A stretch of 64,000 bases of DNA, taken from CAYFKJ01 sp964528595. Its GTDB lineage: Bacteria > Pseudomonadota > Alphaproteobacteria > UBA2966. How positions within the stretch are numbered: position 1 is the stretch's first letter; each line of letters starts with the position of its first letter. Shown in pieces: positions 48,113 to 57,412 of the stretch. Location: NCBI GenBank assembly GCA_964528595.1, contig CAZGTM010000007.1, positions 1 to 64,000 of the forward strand. Direction: 5' to 3'. Under the pieces are notes generated by a model. The model was not told the DNA's origin. It was given only the letters and a program-made list of their open reading frames with translations, and did not search any database. Made by a program: the position numbers and the translations under genes.

Positions 48113-49773
48113 GCGCTCTCCCGCCGGGGCGGACGGTCCGGTCTCTCGTGATCGGACTGGGCCCCGGCATCGCCATCTCGATCGGCCTGCTGGCGGTAAT
48201 AACGACACTTTTCGCCGCCATCATGGCTGAGGCGCCGGAAAGCGCCGATGGGGCTGCCAATTTTTCCGGCGTCGGCCACATTCTGTCGATCACCGTTATT
48301 CAGGCCGGCCTCTCGACGGTTTGTTCGATCCTGCTGGGCCTTCTAACCGCCTGGAGCCTCAGCCACCGCCGAACATTTGCCGGCCGGCAAATACTGGTCG
48401 ATCTGTTGGCCCTCAGCATGGTCTTGCCGACACTGGTCGCCGTGTTGGGCCTGGTTTCGGTGTTCGGGCGCAACGGGTGGCTGAATGCCCTGCTGGATAG
48501 TCTTTTGGGCGGCGGCATCGGCGGCGCCATCTACGGCCTTGGCGGCATCGTCATCGCCCATACCTATCTGAACGGACCCTTCGCCGCCCGCACCTTGCTG
48601 CATCAGTTGGAAGCTATTCCCAGCGAAAAGCTCAAACTGGCCCGCAGCCTCGGCATGACGTCCTGGCAGCGCTTCCGGCTGGTCGAGTGGCCCGCCCTGG
48701 CGCCGGCCCTGCCGGGTTTGGCCGCGTTGATCTTCCTGCTTTGCTTCACCTCGTTCGCCATCGTTCTGGTGCTGGGCGGCTCGCCAAAATTCAATACGCT
48801 CGAGGTGGCGATCTACGAGGCCGTTAAGCTGGATTTCGATCTCTTCCGGGCCGTCAATCTGGCGCTGGTACAGCTTGCCGTTTGCGGTGCGCTGGTGTTG
48901 CTGGCGGCGGGCTTCCGCTTGCAGGACCAATCGGCAACGCCGCTGCCGCGTATCGATATATGGTCGGATTCGAAACGGACCGTATACCTGCAGACGGCCC
49001 TGATCGTCGCGTTTATCATGTTTTTCGTCGGCCCGCTGGCATCCGTGTTCATCGACGGACTAAGGGCGGATTTCAGTGATATTTTTGCCCAAGCCTCCTT
49101 CCAGCGCGCCTTATTGACCAGCATCATAATCGCCACGGCATCAAGCTGCCTGACCCTCGTGCTGGGCTTGAATCTGGCCGGCGCGAAGCGCTTTTTGGCG
49201 TCGCCCCTGCGGGCGCCGCAATCGACGCTTACGTGGTTTATGGGCTGGTTGGTCTCTTTTTGCGGGGCGATTTACCTCGCGCTGCCGTCGCTCGTGATGG
49301 GGTTGGGATTTTTCCTGATCGCCCGCCGGCTGTCCGCCGACCTGACCGGTATCGGCCCGTGGGTCTTGTTGTCCGCCAACGTCTTGCTGGCGCTGCCCTT
49401 CGCAATGGTCATCTTGACCCCCGCCATGGAAAAAGCCGCGCGCAAATACGACCGGCAGGCCTTCGCGCTCGGCATCCGCGGCGGCGCGCGCTGGCGCATC
49501 GTCGAATGGCCTCTGCTGCGCTCCGAGATCGCCTTCGTCGGCGCCATTTCGTTCTGCATGTCGTTTGGCGACCTCGGCGTCATCGCCCTCTTCGGCAATC
49601 GCGATTTCGCCACGCTGCCCTGGTTGCTCTATCAGAAAATGGGATCCTACCGGACCGACGACGCCGCCGGCATCGCGCTCATTTTGCTAGGCCTGACGAT
49701 GATCGTGTTTTTTGCCCTGCCCAGGCTGCTCGGCCGTCGGGGTGCCTGGCGGGACCGTCATGCTGAAGCTTGA
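48088..49773 (+). CDS. thiP: Thiamine ABC transporter permease (two-domain)
   Basis: A 561-residue permease with about 12 membrane spans in two MetI-like halves. The EAA loops are EAIPSEKLKLARSLGMTSWQ in the first half and RKYDRQAFALGIRGGARWRI in the second. Single-chain double permeases are the rule for ThiP. It overlaps the end of thiB by 25 bp and the start of thiQ by 14 bp. Confidence 0.92.
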   Translation: MAVGAQPVSALPPGRTVRSLVIGLGPGIAISIGLLAVITTLFAAIMAEAPESADGAANFSGVGHILSITVIQAGLSTVCSILLGLLTAWSLSHRRTFAGRQILVDLLALSMVLPTLVAVLGLVSVFGRNGWLNALLDSLLGGGIGGAIYGLGGIVIAHTYLNGPFAARTLLHQLEAIPSEKLKLARSLGMTSWQRFRLVEWPALAPALPGLAALIFLLCFTSFAIVLVLGGSPKFNTLEVAIYEAVKLDFDLFRAVNLALVQLAVCGALVLLAAGFRLQDQSATPLPRIDIWSDSKRTVYLQTALIVAFIMFFVGPLASVFIDGLRADFSDIFAQASFQRALLTSIIIATASSCLTLVLGLNLAGAKRFLASPLRAPQSTLTWFMGWLVSFCGAIYLALPSLVMGLGFFLIARRLSADLTGIGPWVLLSANVLLALPFAMVILTPAMEKAARKYDRQAFALGIRGGARWRIVEWPLLRSEIAFVGAISFCMSFGDLGVIALFGNRDFATLPWLLYQKMGSYRTDDAAGIALILLGLTMIVFFALPRLLGRRGAWRDRHAEA

Positions 49774-50419
49774 AAACCTTCTCTTCCGCTACCACGACAG
49801 CTCGGGAGCGCATAGTTACCGGTTCGAACTGTCGGTCGAACCCGGCATGATCGCCGGATTGACCGGCCGCAGCGGCGTGGGCAAATCGACCTGTCTCGAC
49901 CTGATCGCGGGTTTCCTGCGCCCCGACGGCGGCAGTGTGATCGTCGACGGGGTCGATATTTCCGAACTGCCGCCCGAACGGCGCCCCCTCACAATCCTTT
50001 TCCAACGCAACAATCTGTTCGAGCACCTGACGGCGGCGGACAATGTCGGGCTGGGCATCGATCCGGGATTACGTTTGACCAAAGAAGACCGGCGGGAAGT
50101 TGAACGGGCGTTGGCCGACGTCGGCCTGGCGGCTCTGCAGAACCGGCAGGCATCGCGGCTGTCCGGCGGCGAACAACAGCGCGTTGCCCTGGCGCGGTCG
50201 CTGGTGCGCCGCAAGCCCGTGCTGCTGCTCGATGAACCCTTCAGCGCTTTGGACACGGATACCAAAAGCGAGATGCTGGCTCTGGTGCGGGAGATCGTTA
50301 CGTCGCGCCGCTTGGCGGCCCTCATGGTGACGCACGATGTCGAAGATTGCCGCCAGGTGGCGGACCGCCACTACGTCATCGAGAACGAACAAGTGAAAAG
50401 CTTGCCTCTCGACGCCTGA
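49760..50419 (+). CDS. thiQ: Thiamine ABC transporter ATPase
   Basis: A 219-residue ATPase, typical ThiQ length, from ATG 49760. Walker A is GRSGVGKST, then FQRNNLFEHLTAADNVGLGI, the signature RLSGGEQQRVALARSL, Walker B VLLLDEPFSALD and the switch His in MVTHDVEDC. It completes the thiBPQ import system under the TPP riboswitch. Confidence 0.93.
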   Translation: MLKLENLLFRYHDSSGAHSYRFELSVEPGMIAGLTGRSGVGKSTCLDLIAGFLRPDGGSVIVDGVDISELPPERRPLTILFQRNNLFEHLTAADNVGLGIDPGLRLTKEDRREVERALADVGLAALQNRQASRLSGGEQQRVALARSLVRRKPVLLLDEPFSALDTDTKSEMLALVREIVTSRRLAALMVTHDVEDCRQVADRHYVIENEQVKSLPLDA

Positions 50420-50465
50420 TCGGGTCGACTGAGGGCGTCGACCAATTGCGCCGGGAGTAGAGGAA

Positions 50466-51260
50466 ATGAGCTGGGAATTCGTAACGATCGAGAAAAGCGG
50501 GCGGATCGCGACGGTCCGCTTCGACCGGGGCAATGCCGCCAACGCCATGTCCCGGCAACTGCTCCAGGAATTGACCGAGGCGGCCCAATCCTTCGAAAGC
50601 GACAGCGAAACGTCGACCGTCATCCTGACCGGGCGGTCCGATAATTTTACCCTCGGCATGGACCTGAAGGATCCGGCGGTTGAGCGCATGCGGACCGACG
50701 GACTGGCCGACCGCCGTCTGGCCCTGAAGGCCGGCGGGCGCATGTGCGCCGCCTGGGAGGCGATCGAACCCATGACCATCGCCGCAATCGAAGGCTGGTG
50801 CGTCGGCGGCGGCGTTGCCCTGACGGTGGCGCTAGACCTGCGAATTCTCGGCGCCGGCGCCACCATGTATGTCTCCGAAATCGAACGCGGCATGAATATG
50901 AGCTGGGGCTCGGTGCCGCGTATCACGAACCTCGTCGGTCCGGCCAAGGCTAAGCGGGTCGTCGTCATGGCGGAAAAGGTGGAAGCGGAGCGCGCCGTGC
51001 TCTGGGGGCTGGCGGACGAAACGGTCGCGGCGGGCGAAGCCTATGCCAAGGCTTTGGAAATGGCCGGACGTATCGCGGAATTACCGCCGGTGGCCGTCCG
51101 CATGTGCAAGCAGGACATCAACGCCTATGCCAACGCGTTGAATTATACCGCCAGCCACAGCGATTACGACCAGTACGCCGTGGCGCAGGCAAGCGGTGAT
51201 TTCGAGGAGGGCGTCAGGTCATTTCTTGAAAAGCGGCCACCTAAATTTACCGGCCAATAG
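50466..51260 (+). CDS. Enoyl-CoA hydratase/isomerase-family protein
   Basis: A 264-residue crotonase-fold protein. The oxyanion-hole segments are NFTLGMDLKDPAVERM and IEGWCVGGGVALTVALDLRI. At the usual catalytic Glu positions it has YVSEIERGMNMSWGSVPRIT, in which a Glu is present near the first position but the second acidic residue is unclear, so hydratase activity is not certain. It starts 46 bp after thiQ and might be read from the same transcript. Confidence 0.85.
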   Translation: MSWEFVTIEKSGRIATVRFDRGNAANAMSRQLLQELTEAAQSFESDSETSTVILTGRSDNFTLGMDLKDPAVERMRTDGLADRRLALKAGGRMCAAWEAIEPMTIAAIEGWCVGGGVALTVALDLRILGAGATMYVSEIERGMNMSWGSVPRITNLVGPAKAKRVVVMAEKVEAERAVLWGLADETVAAGEAYAKALEMAGRIAELPPVAVRMCKQDINAYANALNYTASHSDYDQYAVAQASGDFEEGVRSFLEKRPPKFTGQ

Positions 51261-51264
51261 AGCC

Positions 51265-51678
51265 CTATTCCTTCGGCTTGGGCAGTTTCGGCTCCTTGGC
51301 TTCGATGTCGCCGCCGGCTTCTTTCCAGGCAGCGAACCCGCCTGCCATGTGGCAGACCGGCTTCAAGCCCATTTCCTGAACCGCCTTGGCGGCAAGGGCG
51401 GAGCGCAATCCGCCGGCGCAGAAAAACACGAAGCGCTTGCCGGTCTGGAAGACGTCGCGGGCGTACGGGCTTTCGGGGTCGACCCAGAATTCCAACATGC
51501 CGCGCGGCATATGGATGGCGCCGGGGATAGCGCCTTCCCGCCATAATTCCCTGACGTCGCGGATATCAATCAGGACGACGTCGTCGTCACCGGAACTGTC
51601 TTTAATCTGGTCCACCGTCCAGGTTTCAATTTCGGCTTCCGCCTCGGCGCAAAGGACCTTGATGCCTTTGGTGATCAT
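51265..51678 (-). CDS. Rhodanese-like domain protein
   Basis: A 137-residue single rhodanese domain. The active-site Cys lies in RFVFFCAGGLRSALAAKAVQ (loop CAGGLRS), preceded by VVLIDIRDVRELWREGAIPG (CH2A motif) and followed by HMAGGFAAWKEAGGDI (CH2B). It transfers sulfane sulfur or binds a similar anion. It ends 5 bp from the enoyl-CoA hydratase stop (convergent). The 294-bp space upstream (51679-51972) has no gene that I can support. Confidence 0.9.
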   Translation of the reverse strand: MITKGIKVLCAEAEAEIETWTVDQIKDSSGDDDVVLIDIRDVRELWREGAIPGAIHMPRGMLEFWVDPESPYARDVFQTGKRFVFFCAGGLRSALAAKAVQEMGLKPVCHMAGGFAAWKEAGGDIEAKEPKLPKPKE

Positions 51679-51972
51679 GCGTCAAACGCTCCCGTTGAGA
51701 ATGGCTGCTGTTACTCCGAATATGCTGCGCCCTATGTGACACCATCGAGGACGCCGCGCAACTTGCTTCCGAGGACCGCTTTGCGAAACGGTTTCCCCAA
51801 CTCCACGATCCCGTCAGCCAAATTGCCATCTAGGACGACGGCGTCAGTATAAAGTTGTTCATTGATTGGCGGGATCAAACATTGTTTAAGTGGTTGATTA
51901 TCAAGCTACCGGGGGGAAGCCCGAGGCAATTTCTCAGGCGCCGGTAAAATCATCCAGGGGACGAACGAAAAA

Positions 51973-52347
51973 ATGGATTTGCTTGTTGTCGATGACGATC
52001 CGCCGATCCTCAAATTGTTTAGCAGCGTGGCGGCGACCTGCGGCTATGAAGTTGAAACGATGTCGGATGCTGGTGAGTTCATCGCACGATGCGCCGAAGG
52101 CAGCCCCGACGTTTTGGTGCTCGATTTGGTCATGCCGAATGTGGACGGCATTGAGGTTCTTCGGACCATGTCTGAAATGGGGATCGGATCACGCATTCTG
52201 TTGGTCACCGGCTTTGATCCGGAATTGCTGGAGCGGGCCCAGGCGTTGGCCAAAGCCTGGAATTTGAATATCATCGGCGGCATGACCAAACCCGTCGATC
52301 CCGATGCGGTGCAAAAACTATTGGCTGAGCTGATTGATAGCAGTTAA
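51973..52347 (+). CDS. Single-domain response regulator
   Basis: A 124-residue receiver with all key residues: the acidic pair in LLVVDDDPPIL (Asp7-Asp8), the phospho-acceptor Asp51 in VLVLDLVMPNVDG, Thr79 in LLVTGFD and Lys106 in GGMTKPVDP. There is no output domain, as in CheY or phosphorelay proteins. No histidine kinase is nearby. It precedes malate synthase by 44 bp, probably by chance. Confidence 0.9.
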   Translation: MDLLVVDDDPPILKLFSSVAATCGYEVETMSDAGEFIARCAEGSPDVLVLDLVMPNVDGIEVLRTMSEMGIGSRILLVTGFDPELLERAQALAKAWNLNIIGGMTKPVDPDAVQKLLAELIDSS

Positions 52348-52391
52348 CGGCGACGGCTCGAACAATTTCCTGATTGGATAGCTAAATCATC

Positions 52392-54578
52392 ATGACAAAA
52401 CGCGTTGAGAAAAGCGGTCTGGCGATCGCCGAGGTTCTTTTCGACCTGGTGGGCAATGAGATCACGCCGGGCACGGGTATTGAGCCTGATGCCGTCTGGG
52501 CAGCACTAGCCGGCATGATCCGGGAACTCTGCCCCAGAAATAGGGCTCTGTTGCAGCGACGTGACGATCTCCAGGCGGAAATCGATGCCTGGCACTTGGC
52601 GCGCAAGGGCCAGCCCTTGGATGCCGAGGTATACAAATCTTTTTTGACGGATATCGGCTATCTCGAACCGGAAGGCGAGGAGTTTGCCATCGGCACCGCC
52701 GGCGTCGATCCGGAAATTGCCGTGATTGCCGGGCCCCAGCTCGTGGTACCCGTCATGAATGCCCGGTATGCCCTTAACGCCGCCAATGCCCGCTGGGGCA
52801 GCCTTTATGACGCGCTCTACGGTACCGACGCTATTTCCGAGGATGACGGTTGCGAGCGCGGCGGCGGCTACAATGCCAGGCGCGGCGCCAAGGTCATCGA
52901 GTTTGCCAACGGGTTTCTCGATCAGGCCGTTCCCCTGGCGGCCGGCAGCCACGGCGATGTCGCGGCATATCGGCTGGCCGACGATGACGGCGCAAATATC
53001 TTGCTGGCGGAACTAGCGGACGGGAGCGAAACCGGATTGCGCGATCCAGCCCAGTTCGCCGGGTATGCGGGCAGCGACGAACCCACATCCGTTTTGCTGA
53101 AGAACAACAACCTGCATATCGAAATCCAGATCGACCGCAGCCACCCCGTCGGCCAGGATGATCCCGCCGGCAAGAAGGACGTCGTGCTGGAAGCCGCCAT
53201 AACTACAATCCAGGACTGCGAGGATTCCGTCGCCGCCGTGGACGCCGAGGATAAGGCGCTGGTCTACCGCAACTGGCTCGGCCTGATGAAAGGCGATCTG
53301 GCGGAGAACCTCGAAAAAGGGGGGAGCACGATAACCCGCCGACTGAATGCCGACCGGGAATTCACCGCGCCAAACGGCGAAACCCTGGCCTTGAAAGGGC
53401 GCAGTCTCCTGCTTGTGCGCAACGTCGGCCATCTGATGACGTCCGATGCCGTTCTAGGGCCGGATGATGAAGAAATACCGGAAGGCATCCTCGATGCGCT
53501 GATGACCAGTCTTTGCGCGCTGCACGATTTACGCGGTGAAGGCGGCAGGGCAAATAGCGCCGCCGGCAGCATTTACATCGTGAAGCCAAAAATGCATGGC
53601 CCCGACGAAGTGGCCTTCACCGGTGAAATCTTCACCATGGTGGAGGATGCCCTCGGTTTGCCGCGCAACACCCTGAAGGTCGGCATCATGGACGAGGAAC
53701 GCCGCACCACGGTCAATCTCAAGGCCTGTATCCGGGCCGCCCGCGACCGCCTGGTCTTCATCAACACGGGCTTCCTCGACCGCACCGGGGATGAAATCCA
53801 TACCAGCATGGAGGCCGGCCCCTTCCTGCGCAAGGACGTCATCAAGGCCCAGCCCTGGATCGCCGCCTACGAGGACTGGAACGTCGATATCGGGCTTGAA
53901 ACCGGTCTCTCCGGCAAGGCTCAGATCGGCAAGGGCATGTGGGCCATGCCCGACGAAATGGAAAAGATGCTGGCGGCCAAGGTCGGCCATCCCGAAGCCG
54001 GCGCCAATTGCGCCTGGGTGCCGTCACCGACAGCCGCGACCCTGCATGTCATGCACTACCACCAGGTCGATGTTGCGGCCCGTCAACAAACCTTGGCGTC
54101 CCGCGAACGGGCCAGCCTCGACGATATTCTGTCGGTGCCCCTGCTGGCCGGGCAAAACCTGTCACCGGACGAAATCCGGGACGAACTGGACAACAATGCC
54201 CAGGGCATTCTGGGTTACGTCGTGCGCTGGATCGATGCCGGGGTGGGGTGCTCCAAAGTGCCCGACATCAACGACGTTGGTTTGATGGAGGACCGCGCGA
54301 CTTTGAGGATTTCAAGCCAGCACATCGCAAACTGGCTGCATCACGGGATTTGCAGCGAAGAACAGGTGCGGGAAACGATGGAACGGATGGCGGAGGTGGT
54401 CGACCGGCAGAACGCCGGGGATCCGACTTATCAAAATATGGCACCGGATTTCGCCGGCAGTATCGCTTTTCAGGCGGCTTGTGACCTGGTTTTCGAGGGG
54501 CGGGCGCAACCGAGCGGCTATACCGAGCCGATCCTCCATGCCCGCCGCCGCGAGGTCAAATCCCGGGCGGCGAATTAG
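52392..54578 (+). CDS. glcB: Malate synthase G
   Basis: A 728-residue malate synthase of the G form, judged by length and by the N-terminal VPVMNARYALNAANARWGSL. The barrel carries MHGPDEVAFTGEIFTMVEDA and VGIMDEERRTTVNLKACIRA (catalytic residues and Mg site), then GDEIHTSMEAGPFLRKDVIK. The C-terminal catalytic Asp region is GVGCSKVPDINDVGLMEDRA. It condenses glyoxylate and acetyl-CoA to malate and would use glyoxylate from glycine or glycolate metabolism. Isocitrate lyase is not in the window. Confidence 0.95.
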   Translation: MTKRVEKSGLAIAEVLFDLVGNEITPGTGIEPDAVWAALAGMIRELCPRNRALLQRRDDLQAEIDAWHLARKGQPLDAEVYKSFLTDIGYLEPEGEEFAIGTAGVDPEIAVIAGPQLVVPVMNARYALNAANARWGSLYDALYGTDAISEDDGCERGGGYNARRGAKVIEFANGFLDQAVPLAAGSHGDVAAYRLADDDGANILLAELADGSETGLRDPAQFAGYAGSDEPTSVLLKNNNLHIEIQIDRSHPVGQDDPAGKKDVVLEAAITTIQDCEDSVAAVDAEDKALVYRNWLGLMKGDLAENLEKGGSTITRRLNADREFTAPNGETLALKGRSLLLVRNVGHLMTSDAVLGPDDEEIPEGILDALMTSLCALHDLRGEGGRANSAAGSIYIVKPKMHGPDEVAFTGEIFTMVEDALGLPRNTLKVGIMDEERRTTVNLKACIRAARDRLVFINTGFLDRTGDEIHTSMEAGPFLRKDVIKAQPWIAAYEDWNVDIGLETGLSGKAQIGKGMWAMPDEMEKMLAAKVGHPEAGANCAWVPSPTAATLHVMHYHQVDVAARQQTLASRERASLDDILSVPLLAGQNLSPDEIRDELDNNAQGILGYVVRWIDAGVGCSKVPDINDVGLMEDRATLRISSQHIANWLHHGICSEEQVRETMERMAEVVDRQNAGDPTYQNMAPDFAGSIAFQAACDLVFEGRAQPSGYTEPILHARRREVKSRAAN

Positions 54579-54593
54579 GTTGACGCGGGGCAC

Positions 54594-54764
54594 CTAGTGG
54601 ATGGTGTCGTCGCCTTCGTGGATGACGCGGCCGGCGATACCGTGGATTTGCAGCAGGACGCCTTCCCAGTGATTGGTCCGGGCAAGATCGACGGCGGCAT
54701 CAAGACCGACGGATTTTATCAGACTGTCGGCCAATTCGCGTTGGTAATTCCGGTTTTCGTGCAT
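54594..54764 (-). CDS. Small hypothetical protein, 56 residues
   Basis: A short frame MHENRNYQRELADSLIKSVG continuing LDAAVDLARTNHWEGVLLQI to stop at 54594. ATG at 54764 is preceded by CGGAACC, a weak ribosome-binding site. Balanced composition and a helix-like N-terminus look protein-coding, and the longer upstream frame to 55013 does not. It ends 16 bp from the malate synthase stop (convergent). No function known. Confidence 0.5.
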   Translation of the reverse strand: MHENRNYQRELADSLIKSVGLDAAVDLARTNHWEGVLLQIHGIAGRVIHEGDDTIH

Positions 54765-54979
54765 GGTTCCGAGCCTTTTGCCAGTGCCTAACGAGAGAGA
54801 CAATTTCGACGCTGCCAGAAAAACACCCGAATGCTTCAACAGTGTGACAAAACCGGGAAAAAAGGTTTCTGAATTGCGTATTTGGTTTCGCTTTTGTGTC
54901 AGCGCCGACATGCTTGGCGGACAGGCTGGATGAAACACGATCCGACAATCGGTAACTCTTTGTTTTGATGGGAAAAATA

Positions 54980-55744
54980 ATGAATTTGTTCGATCTTGAG
55001 GGAAAAGTCGCACTGGTCACGGGCGGCAACGGCGGCATCGGCTTGGCGATGGCCGAGGGCATGGCTCAGGCGGGTGCAAATGTGGCAGTGGCGGCGCGGG
55101 ACGCCGGGAAAGGCGCCGACGCCGTGGCAAAACTGGAATCCCATGGCGTTACGGCAAAATTCGTCTCCGTCGACGTGACCGACGAAAGCTCGTGCCGCGC
55201 CATGATCGAGCAGGTGCAGGCGGACTTCGGCCGGCTCGATATCCTCGTCAACAACGCCGGCACCAACATCCGCAAGCAGCCGGAGGAGTACGACATGGCG
55301 GAGTGGCACGCCGTCATGGACACGAACCTCACCAGCGCATTCGCGTGCAGCCAGGCGGCCTACCCGGCGATGAAGGCGGTGGGCGGCGGCAAGATCATCA
55401 ACATCGGTTCCATGATGTCGATCTTCGGCGCCTCGTTTTCGGTCGTCTACGGCGCCAGCAAGGGCGGTATCGTGCAAATGACCAAAGGCATGGCTTGCGC
55501 CTGGGCCAAGGACGGCATTCAGGTCAACGCAGTGCTGCCGGGCTGGATCGATACCACGCTGACCCGCCAGGCCCGCCAACAGATTGAGGGACTGCAGGAA
55601 AAGGTGGTGGAGCGCACACCCGAAGGCCGTTGGGGCGATCCCAGCGATTTCTCCGGCATCGCCGTGTTTTTGGCGTCAAAAGCATCGGATTTCGTGACCG
55701 GGACGGCGATCCCGGTCGATGGCGGCTTTTCCGTGCAGATTTAA
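54980..55744 (+). CDS. Short-chain dehydrogenase/reductase (SDR)
   Basis: A 254-residue classical SDR from ATG 54980. The cofactor motif is VALVTGGNGGIGLAMAEGMA, with NNAGTN in VNNAGTNIRK, the catalytic Ser in INIGSMMSIFG and Tyr-x-x-x-Lys in VYGASKGGIV. The C-terminus GTAIPVDGGFSVQI is typical. The sequence is closest in style to gluconate 5-dehydrogenase and 3-oxoacyl reductase-like SDRs; the substrate is not determined. It precedes the ABM-domain gene by 27 bp, so the two form a small operon. Confidence 0.9.
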   Translation: MNLFDLEGKVALVTGGNGGIGLAMAEGMAQAGANVAVAARDAGKGADAVAKLESHGVTAKFVSVDVTDESSCRAMIEQVQADFGRLDILVNNAGTNIRKQPEEYDMAEWHAVMDTNLTSAFACSQAAYPAMKAVGGGKIINIGSMMSIFGASFSVVYGASKGGIVQMTKGMACAWAKDGIQVNAVLPGWIDTTLTRQARQQIEGLQEKVVERTPEGRWGDPSDFSGIAVFLASKASDFVTGTAIPVDGGFSVQI

Positions 55745-55771
55745 ACGGCAGGACAGGGAGAGGACGAAAGA

Positions 55772-56074
55772 ATGAAAGAGGGTGAATTTTCCGTCGTGGT
55801 GACGTTCAAGTTGAAACCGGGTTCGGCCCCGTCGTTCACGCCGATGATGATCGAAAATGCCGAAGCGTCGGTGCGGGACGAAGCGGGATGTCTGCAGTTC
55901 CATGTGGCGCGCGACGAGGCGGACCCGGATACCATCTGGCTTTACGAGGTTTACGATAACGCCGCGTCTTTCGATGCGCATTTGCAGGCGCCCCATTTCC
56001 TGCAGTTTTCCGAACGGGCTGGGGACCTGATCGAGGAGCGTATCATTCAGCGCTGCACCGTGCTCAAAACCTAG
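55772..56074 (+). CDS. Antibiotic-biosynthesis-monooxygenase (ABM/YgiN) fold protein
   Basis: A 100-residue dimeric ferredoxin-like fold protein. The typical pattern is VTFKLKPGSAPSFTPMMIEN, SVRDEAGCLQFHVARDEADP and WLYEVYDNAASFDAHLQAPH. Members include quinol monooxygenases and heme-degrading enzymes, but many have unknown function. It follows the SDR gene closely. Confidence 0.85.
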   Translation: MKEGEFSVVVTFKLKPGSAPSFTPMMIENAEASVRDEAGCLQFHVARDEADPDTIWLYEVYDNAASFDAHLQAPHFLQFSERAGDLIEERIIQRCTVLKT

Positions 56075-56225
56075 TCCGCGTGGGCGTATCCCATGGAAAA
56101 AGAGCGCTTACAGTCCGCGAGGTTTACCGCCTTCCGTTCGCCGTCAAAGGAGACGTTTTCCGCCACGCCGCCGCCCGGCCAATAGGCGCTTGCGCTCTGC
56201 GGCGGCGGCGCTATGTTGTCGCCCC

Positions 56226-56906
56226 ATGACACAGGAACAAGCGCCCGAGCCGTCTTCACCCCTGAAGGCCGCCATTCTTCCCGTTACCCCGTTTCAGCAA
56301 AATTGCTCGATTGTTTGGTGCGTGGAAACCAATCAAGCCGCCGTTATTGACCCCGGTGGCGAAGTCGACCGCATCGTCGCCTCGCTCGAGGAGCAGGGCC
56401 TGACGCTGGAGCGTATTCTGGTTACGCACGGCCATATGGATCATGCCGGCGGCGTGGCGGAATTGGCCGAGCGCACCGGCGTGCCTATCGAGGGACCGCA
56501 CGAGGACGACAAGTTCTGGATTGATGAAATCGAGGAGGCCGGCGCCAAGTACGGCATCACGGGGGCCAGGCCCTTCACGCCCGACCGCTGGCTCCACGAG
56601 GGCGACGAGGTGTCCTTCGGCAACGTCACGCTGGGCGTGCGGCACTGTCCCGGCCACACCCCGGGCCACGTGATCTTTTTCCACGAAGGTATGCGCATCG
56701 CCATGGTGGGGGATGTATTGTTCAAGGGCTCAATCGGCCGGACGGATTTCCCCAAGGGAAACCACGGTGATCTGATCCGTTCCATCCGCGAGAAGCTCTG
56801 GCCGCTGGGGGATGACATAACTTTCATTTCCGGTCATGGACCGCTCTCGACGTTCGGCGAGGAACGCGCCACCAACCCCTTTGTCGCCGACGGCGTCGCG
56901 GGTTAG
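56226..56906 (+). CDS. Metallo-beta-lactamase-fold hydrolase (glyoxalase II-like)
   Basis: A 226-residue protein from ATG 56226. The metal motif is LVTHGHMDHAGG, followed by His in VRHCPGHTPGHVIFFHEG, Asp in AMVGDVLFKGSIGRTDFPKG and a C-terminal FISGHGPLSTFGEE His. This matches short glyoxalase II-like (YcbL-type) hydrolases that lack the C-terminal glyoxalase domain. Substrate is likely a thioester such as S-lactoylglutathione. The 150 bp before it contains no supported gene. Confidence 0.9.
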   Translation: MTQEQAPEPSSPLKAAILPVTPFQQNCSIVWCVETNQAAVIDPGGEVDRIVASLEEQGLTLERILVTHGHMDHAGGVAELAERTGVPIEGPHEDDKFWIDEIEEAGAKYGITGARPFTPDRWLHEGDEVSFGNVTLGVRHCPGHTPGHVIFFHEGMRIAMVGDVLFKGSIGRTDFPKGNHGDLIRSIREKLWPLGDDITFISGHGPLSTFGEERATNPFVADGVAG

Positions 56907-56935
56907 AATTCACGGTTTTCCGGGGGGATGACACC

Positions 56936-57283
56936 ATGAGCGAAGAAGATATCAAATTCGACGGTTTGGACGATCAAACGCGCATCGAAATCGAAGCCGC
57001 AGCCTTTCGCGGGCTGGTCGGGCACCTGCGGAAGCGCAGCGACGCGCAGAACATCGACATCATGAACTTGGCCGGGTTTTGCCGCAACTGCCTGTCCAAA
57101 TGGATCCGCGCCGAAGCCATTGACCGGGGTATCGAGCTCACGGATGCCGCCGCGCGCGAAGCTGTTTACGGCATGCCCTACGGCGAATGGAAGGATAAGC
57201 ACCAGGAAGAAGCGACGCCGGAACAGAAGGCGAAATTCGATGAAACAAAGCCGCTTCACGCCAAAATCAGCGGCCACAATTGA
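56936..57283 (+). CDS. DUF1244-family protein
   Basis: A 115-residue protein of a conserved proteobacterial family of unknown function. Recognised from AAAFRGLVGHLRKRSDAQNI, DIMNLAGFCRNCLSKWIRAE (with a CxxC) and AVYGMPYGEWKDKHQEEAT. The CxxC may bind metal or be redox-active, which is inference. It follows the MBL gene by 29 bp on the same strand. Confidence 0.88.
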   Translation: MSEEDIKFDGLDDQTRIEIEAAAFRGLVGHLRKRSDAQNIDIMNLAGFCRNCLSKWIRAEAIDRGIELTDAAAREAVYGMPYGEWKDKHQEEATPEQKAKFDETKPLHAKISGHN

Positions 57284-57412
57284 AACCCTTTACCCGCCGG
57301 AATTGAAGAGAGTTCACACGTAACCGTTATTGGGCGGTAAAAGCCAAGCCTGCTAGGTTGTAGCCAACCCAGACGGCGCTGCGCCCGCCGCATTCCCCAG
57401 GAGAAATTTGTT

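Noticed and set aside
56071..56259. 62-codon minus-strand frame before the MBL hydrolase
   Set aside because: It overlaps the MBL start and has no motif or ribosome-binding site.
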